Positions 22,317 to 24,562 of a stretch of DNA of 24,562 bases are shown in pieces. Within the stretch, counting starts at the first letter, position 1; each line of letters begins with the position of its first letter. The DNA is taken from the NCBI GenBank assembly GCA_039180415.1, contig JBCDDH010000053.1, positions 1 to 24,562 on the forward strand, written 5' to 3'. Source of the stretch: CAZIXN01 sp039180415. Its GTDB lineage: Bacteria > Planctomycetota > Phycisphaerae > Phycisphaerales > Phycisphaeraceae. Below the pieces are notes generated by a model. That model worked only from the letters and a program-made list of their open reading frames with translations, searched no databases and was not told the origin of the DNA. Position numbers and translations under genes: made by a program.

Positions 22317-23234
22317 TTAGTTACAGATGCGTTCCTTCTGCCAGCGGATCGACTCGTCCCAGGCGCTGCGGGGGATGTCGTACTTCTGCCAGTAGTAGCA
22401 CAGGTCCTTCGACTTCCAACCGGCGTAGATCTCATCCCAGGTCAGCGTCTGGCGGTGCGGGTGCAGCGACTGCTCTTCGATCTCGTTGTCGGCCGACTGA
22501 TAGCGGAAGTCGCAGGACAACCGGATGCGGTCTTCGAATTGGTTGGTCATGCCCTTGTGGATGGTGGTGCTGGGGAAGGTGAGCACGTCGCCGATTTCGA
22601 AGTCGCCGACGAACCATTCGGTTTCGCTGGGGCAGAGCTTGGCCTCCAAGCCGCCGGCCCCGGGCGCTTCGCCGACGGCGACGACGCCTTCCTTGTGCGA
22701 CCGTCGCAGCACGGAGAGCCCGCCTAGGTTGCGCGGGCAGTCGCCCAGCGGGAACCACGCGGTCCAGGTTTGCTGCGTGCCTTGGATGTGGATGTAGTCC
22801 TGGTGGGGCGGCGTCGCGTTGGCGTGCGGCCCGGGGAAGAGCACCCGGGCGATGTTACGGGGGTGGGGCAGGACCGGGCCGTCGAACAAGCGCTCGTAGA
22901 TCGCGAGGACGGCCGGGTGGTGGGCGATGCGGTGGAACGACTCGAGCCGCTGCACGTCGTTGAAGACGCCTTCGGTGCAACCGGCGAAGGGCTCGCTCTG
23001 AGCAACCTTGTCCAGGTCGATGCGGGCTTCGTCGGGATCGACGCCGGGCTTGAGCAGATCGTGCTTGCCGATGACGTCCAGGATGTCTTTACGGACTTCG
23101 CGGAGCGCGTCGGCCGGGATACGGCTCTTGAAAAACAGATAACCCTCCCGTTCGCCGAATTCCCGTAGCGCTTGCGGATCGTCGAGGAGCGGGGTGGCGT
23201 CTTCGTAAGCGAGCTCTTGGGTCGTCTTCTGCAT
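22317..23234 (-). CDS. Phytanoyl-CoA dioxygenase (PhyH) family protein
   Basis: The 305-residue protein is an Fe(II)/2-oxoglutarate-dependent oxygenase of the PhyH family. The iron ligands are H144-x-D146 in PPHQDYIHIQG and H226 in TIHKGM, and R236 or R238 (EDRIRLSCDFRY) would hold 2-oxoglutarate. Length matches PhyH proteins. Such enzymes hydroxylate lipids, small acids or antibiotics; the substrate cannot be inferred. No signal peptide is present, so it is cytosolic. The start at 23234 is chosen because the alternative 16 codons upstream adds a poorly conserved stretch. It has no ribosome site but TACAAT 6 bases before the ATG, and direct repeats at 23298-23315 upstream that may bind a regulator. 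Confidence 0.92.
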   Translation of the reverse strand: MQKTTQELAYEDATPLLDDPQALREFGEREGYLFFKSRIPADALREVRKDILDVIGKHDLLKPGVDPDEARIDLDKVAQSEPFAGCTEGVFNDVQRLESFHRIAHHPAVLAIYERLFDGPVLPHPRNIARVLFPGPHANATPPHQDYIHIQGTQQTWTAWFPLGDCPRNLGGLSVLRRSHKEGVVAVGEAPGAGGLEAKLCPSETEWFVGDFEIGDVLTFPSTTIHKGMTNQFEDRIRLSCDFRYQSADNEIEEQSLHPHRQTLTWDEIYAGWKSKDLCYYWQKYDIPRSAWDESIRWQKERICN

Positions 23235-23240
23235 AGAAAA

Positions 23241-23246
23241 ATTGTA
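23241..23246 (-). promoter_or_regulatory. Putative leaderless -10 element of the PhyH gene
   Basis: On the minus strand TACAAT, five of six matches to consensus, ends 6 bases before the ATG at 23234. No Shine-Dalgarno sequence and no -35 hexamer at 16-18 bases are present. This is the clearest of the five leaderless candidates. Confidence 0.5.
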
Positions 23247-23297
23247 ACTGCTTATCCGCAATCCACGGTGCCCATTTCGCAAGCTATGCCTAGGGCT

Positions 23298-23315
23298 GTT
23301 ACATCGCGTTACATC
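23298..23315. repeat. Direct repeat upstream of the PhyH gene
   Basis: GTTACATC occurs twice, at 23298-23305 and 23308-23315, so the copies are ten bases apart start to start, one helical turn. They lie about 52-69 bases upstream of the putative -10 element, a normal place for an activator site. Whether any protein binds is unknown. Confidence 0.35.
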
Positions 23316-23327
23316 TCGAAAGATTCG

Positions 23328-23580
23328 TCACGCGCTAACGGCGAGGCGCAGAACAAACCGCAGATACATCAAGATCAATTGCCCGATCGCCAACCAGATC
23401 ACCATCGCGTGCCCACCGAAATCTGAGATCGGTTTCGCCGCCACGCCGGGCCGTAGGCCGCGATGTTCGCGACGGGAATCCCGAGCAAGATCACGGCCAT
23501 GAAGGCTTTGAGCTTGACGGGGTGATGATCGACGAACTTCGAAGGGCGGCGCGTTATGGGCAACCAAGAATGGTGGAGCT
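23328..23580 (-). pseudogene. Frameshifted membrane-protein gene remnant
   Basis: On the minus strand one frame reads (from about 23580) PSKFVDHHPVKLKAFMAVIL and on to AAYGPAWRRN before a stop at 23401-23399, and another continues with DFGGHAMVIWLAIGQLILMY to a stop at 23328. Spliced, these would make one protein of two hydrophobic segments. A single indel around 23405-23435 would explain it. No good start codon or ribosome site precedes either part. It follows directly after the membrane gene at 23586-23942 and may be what is left of an operon partner. I cannot exclude that the second part is a small independent gene. Confidence 0.4.
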
Positions 23581-23585
23581 AGGGA

Positions 23586-23942
23586 TTATCTCGCTGCGCC
23601 GACCAGCTTAAGCCCAAGGTGAGTCATAACGGCAGCGCATCCAAGAAGGCCGAGGCTCATCAAGCTCTGGGTGCGTGTTTTCGCGAAGCCAAGACTCACG
23701 ATCGACAGCGATCCGGCAAAGAAGCCAACCGCCAAAGCTAGGCCGGCCAAGGCGTGTTCCTGCATGACTCGAAAAGACTTTTCGCCTTTCGCGTTGTCTG
23801 CCGGAGAGAGTGGGAAGGGTTCCCAAGGGATCAGATGAACCATCGGCACCAAACATACGAGGGTCGCCACCGCGGTCGATGAGATCAAGACCGACCACCG
23901 CCATCCACGAACCCGAATGGCATCGACTTGTCCCTCAGCCAT
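23586..23942 (-). CDS. Small three-helix membrane protein, unknown
   Basis: I do not recognise this 118-residue protein. It has a short basic N-terminus (MAEGQVDAIRVRGWRW), three predicted membrane helices at about 17-40, 68-90 and 95-114, and a loop between the first two with PWEPFPLSP. It begins 36 bases after the amidase stop on the same strand, so it may be co-transcribed with it. No catalytic or binding motif is visible. The G+C content is lower than that of most genes here. Confidence 0.55.
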   Translation of the reverse strand: MAEGQVDAIRVRGWRWSVLISSTAVATLVCLVPMVHLIPWEPFPLSPADNAKGEKSFRVMQEHALAGLALAVGFFAGSLSIVSLGFAKTRTQSLMSLGLLGCAAVMTHLGLKLVGAAR

Positions 23943-23978
23943 GCCGATGGCCCTATGCGTTCCGGGCGGTGTTCTGCT

Positions 23979-24562
23979 TTATCCCCGCGCCAACGTCGCG
24001 GTGCGGCGGATCCGATCCATGTGGGCTTGGAGGCTGCGGCCCGGGCAGGCGGTTTGGCCCAGCTCGCGGTGGGTGTAAACACGATGCACCGGGACCTGGT
24101 ACGTGGCGGCCAGCGCGTTGAGCGTGGCGTTGAGCGACTGGAGTTGGCGGGCGCTGGGCGACTGTTCGTTGAAGTTGCCCAGCACCATGACGCCGACGTT
24201 GTGCTCGTTGTTGTCTTTGACGTGGGCGCCTTGGTAGCGGAGGGACCGGCCTTCGAGGATGCGGCCGTCGCGGTCGACGATGAAGTGGTAGCCGATGTCG
24301 GCCCAGCCGTTGGAGCGGTGGCCGCCGCGGATGGACTCGAGGGTGCGGTAGGTGCTGCGGGCGTCGGTGTTCCAGAAAGGGCTGCCGCCGGCGTGGTGAA
24401 CGGTGATGCGGTTGACGCCGTCGAGGCGGTTGATGTTGCTGCCGACGGGGGCGCGGGTCCAGGCGGCGCGGGGGATGACGTGGAGGCGGAGAGGCGGCGT
24501 CGGCGAGGGGGCTGCGGCGACGGCGGTACGGGCGGGCTGCGGCGGGCTGCGGTGGGCGGGCG
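23979..24562 (-). CDS. N-acetylmuramoyl-L-alanine amidase, PGRP/Amidase_2 type (N-terminus beyond window)
   Basis: The reading frame enters from the right edge and ends at 23979; 194 codons are visible. After a Pro/Ala-rich lead-in, the domain starts at IPRAAWTRAPVG, then ITVHHAGGS, GGHRSNGWADIGYHFIVDRDG, GAHVKDNNEHNVGVMVLGNF, and VYTHRELGQTACPG. The zinc ligands of this amidase family are therefore present: the first His in HHAGG, the His in THREL and the Cys in TACPG; the Tyr of GYHF is the usual catalytic helper. It would cleave the bond between N-acetylmuramate and L-alanine in peptidoglycan. The unseen N-terminus probably holds an export signal. It is followed on the same strand by a small membrane gene. 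Confidence 0.92.
   Translation of the reverse strand, partial: PAHRSPPQPARTAVAAAPSPTPPLRLHVIPRAAWTRAPVGSNINRLDGVNRITVHHAGGSPFWNTDARSTYRTLESIRGGHRSNGWADIGYHFIVDRDGRILEGRSLRYQGAHVKDNNEHNVGVMVLGNFNEQSPSARQLQSLNATLNALAATYQVPVHRVYTHRELGQTACPGRSLQAHMDRIRRTATLARG

Noticed and set aside
23252..23260. TTATCCGCA, eight of nine to the classic DnaA box
   Set aside because: It is isolated, in a region with no other boxes and no AT-rich unwinding element.
1..24562. CRISPR array, prophage, insertion sequence or toxin-antitoxin defence system
   Set aside because: I found no regularly spaced repeats, no transposase or integrase and no toxin or nuclease family. The inverted repeat at 12975-13052 has no transposase between its arms.

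Overview
The window is about 68% G+C, densely coded on both strands, and reads like a member of the Planctomycetota, most likely class Phycisphaerae. This is an inference from gene content: two proteins with PEP-CTERM sorting tails, a periplasmic protein with a secretin-type N-domain, a prepilin, a DnaA with an unusual DNA-contact loop that is not beside dnaN, and an isolated nuoA. No 16S gene, tRNA, phage, plasmid, CRISPR array or intact transposon is visible.

Layout. 1-5801: the start of an AraC-family regulator (runs off the left edge, minus strand) diverges from a cardiolipin synthase, followed by a metal pair, a P1B-type ATPase and a ZIP permease, separated by a good intrinsic terminator. 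5912-8469: a prepilin converges on a periplasmic STN-like protein; an RRM RNA-binding protein and a small membrane protein follow on the minus strand. 8620-10169: an isolated nuoA converges on rplU (L21), with a PEP-CTERM protein behind it. 10259-12926: a scar fusing a panC 3' end to an rplU 5' end, a MarR regulator, a palindromic operator inside a promoter, its probable target (an exported DUF1330-like protein) and panC. 12975-14197: a REP-pair-like inverted repeat and a translationally coupled pair of unknown genes. 14362-19092: a GNAT acetyltransferase, a 678-bp gene-free stretch with DnaA-box-like sites and many hairpins, dnaA, and an M20 peptidase. 19093-24562: a decayed UroD-family gene, a PEP-CTERM glycoside hydrolase, a small membrane protein, a VOC protein, a PhyH dioxygenase, a frameshifted membrane-gene remnant, a small membrane protein and the end of an N-acetylmuramoyl-L-alanine amidase of the PGRP type.

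How the genes may work together. The ATPase and ZIP permease, both with histidine-rich loops, look like a divalent-metal balancing pair. The MarR gene, operator and DUF1330 gene look like one stress-response unit. The two PEP-CTERM proteins are presumably exosortase substrates, but no exosortase is present here.

The most interesting signal is regulatory. Five genes without a Shine-Dalgarno sequence (cls, the ZIP gene, nuoA, the M20 peptidase and the PhyH gene) carry a TANNNT hexamer exactly 6 or 7 bases before the start codon, the arrangement expected for leaderless transcription. Most genes that do have a GGAG-type ribosome site lack it. Second is the rplU/panC fusion, which has the geometry of a tandem-duplication junction.
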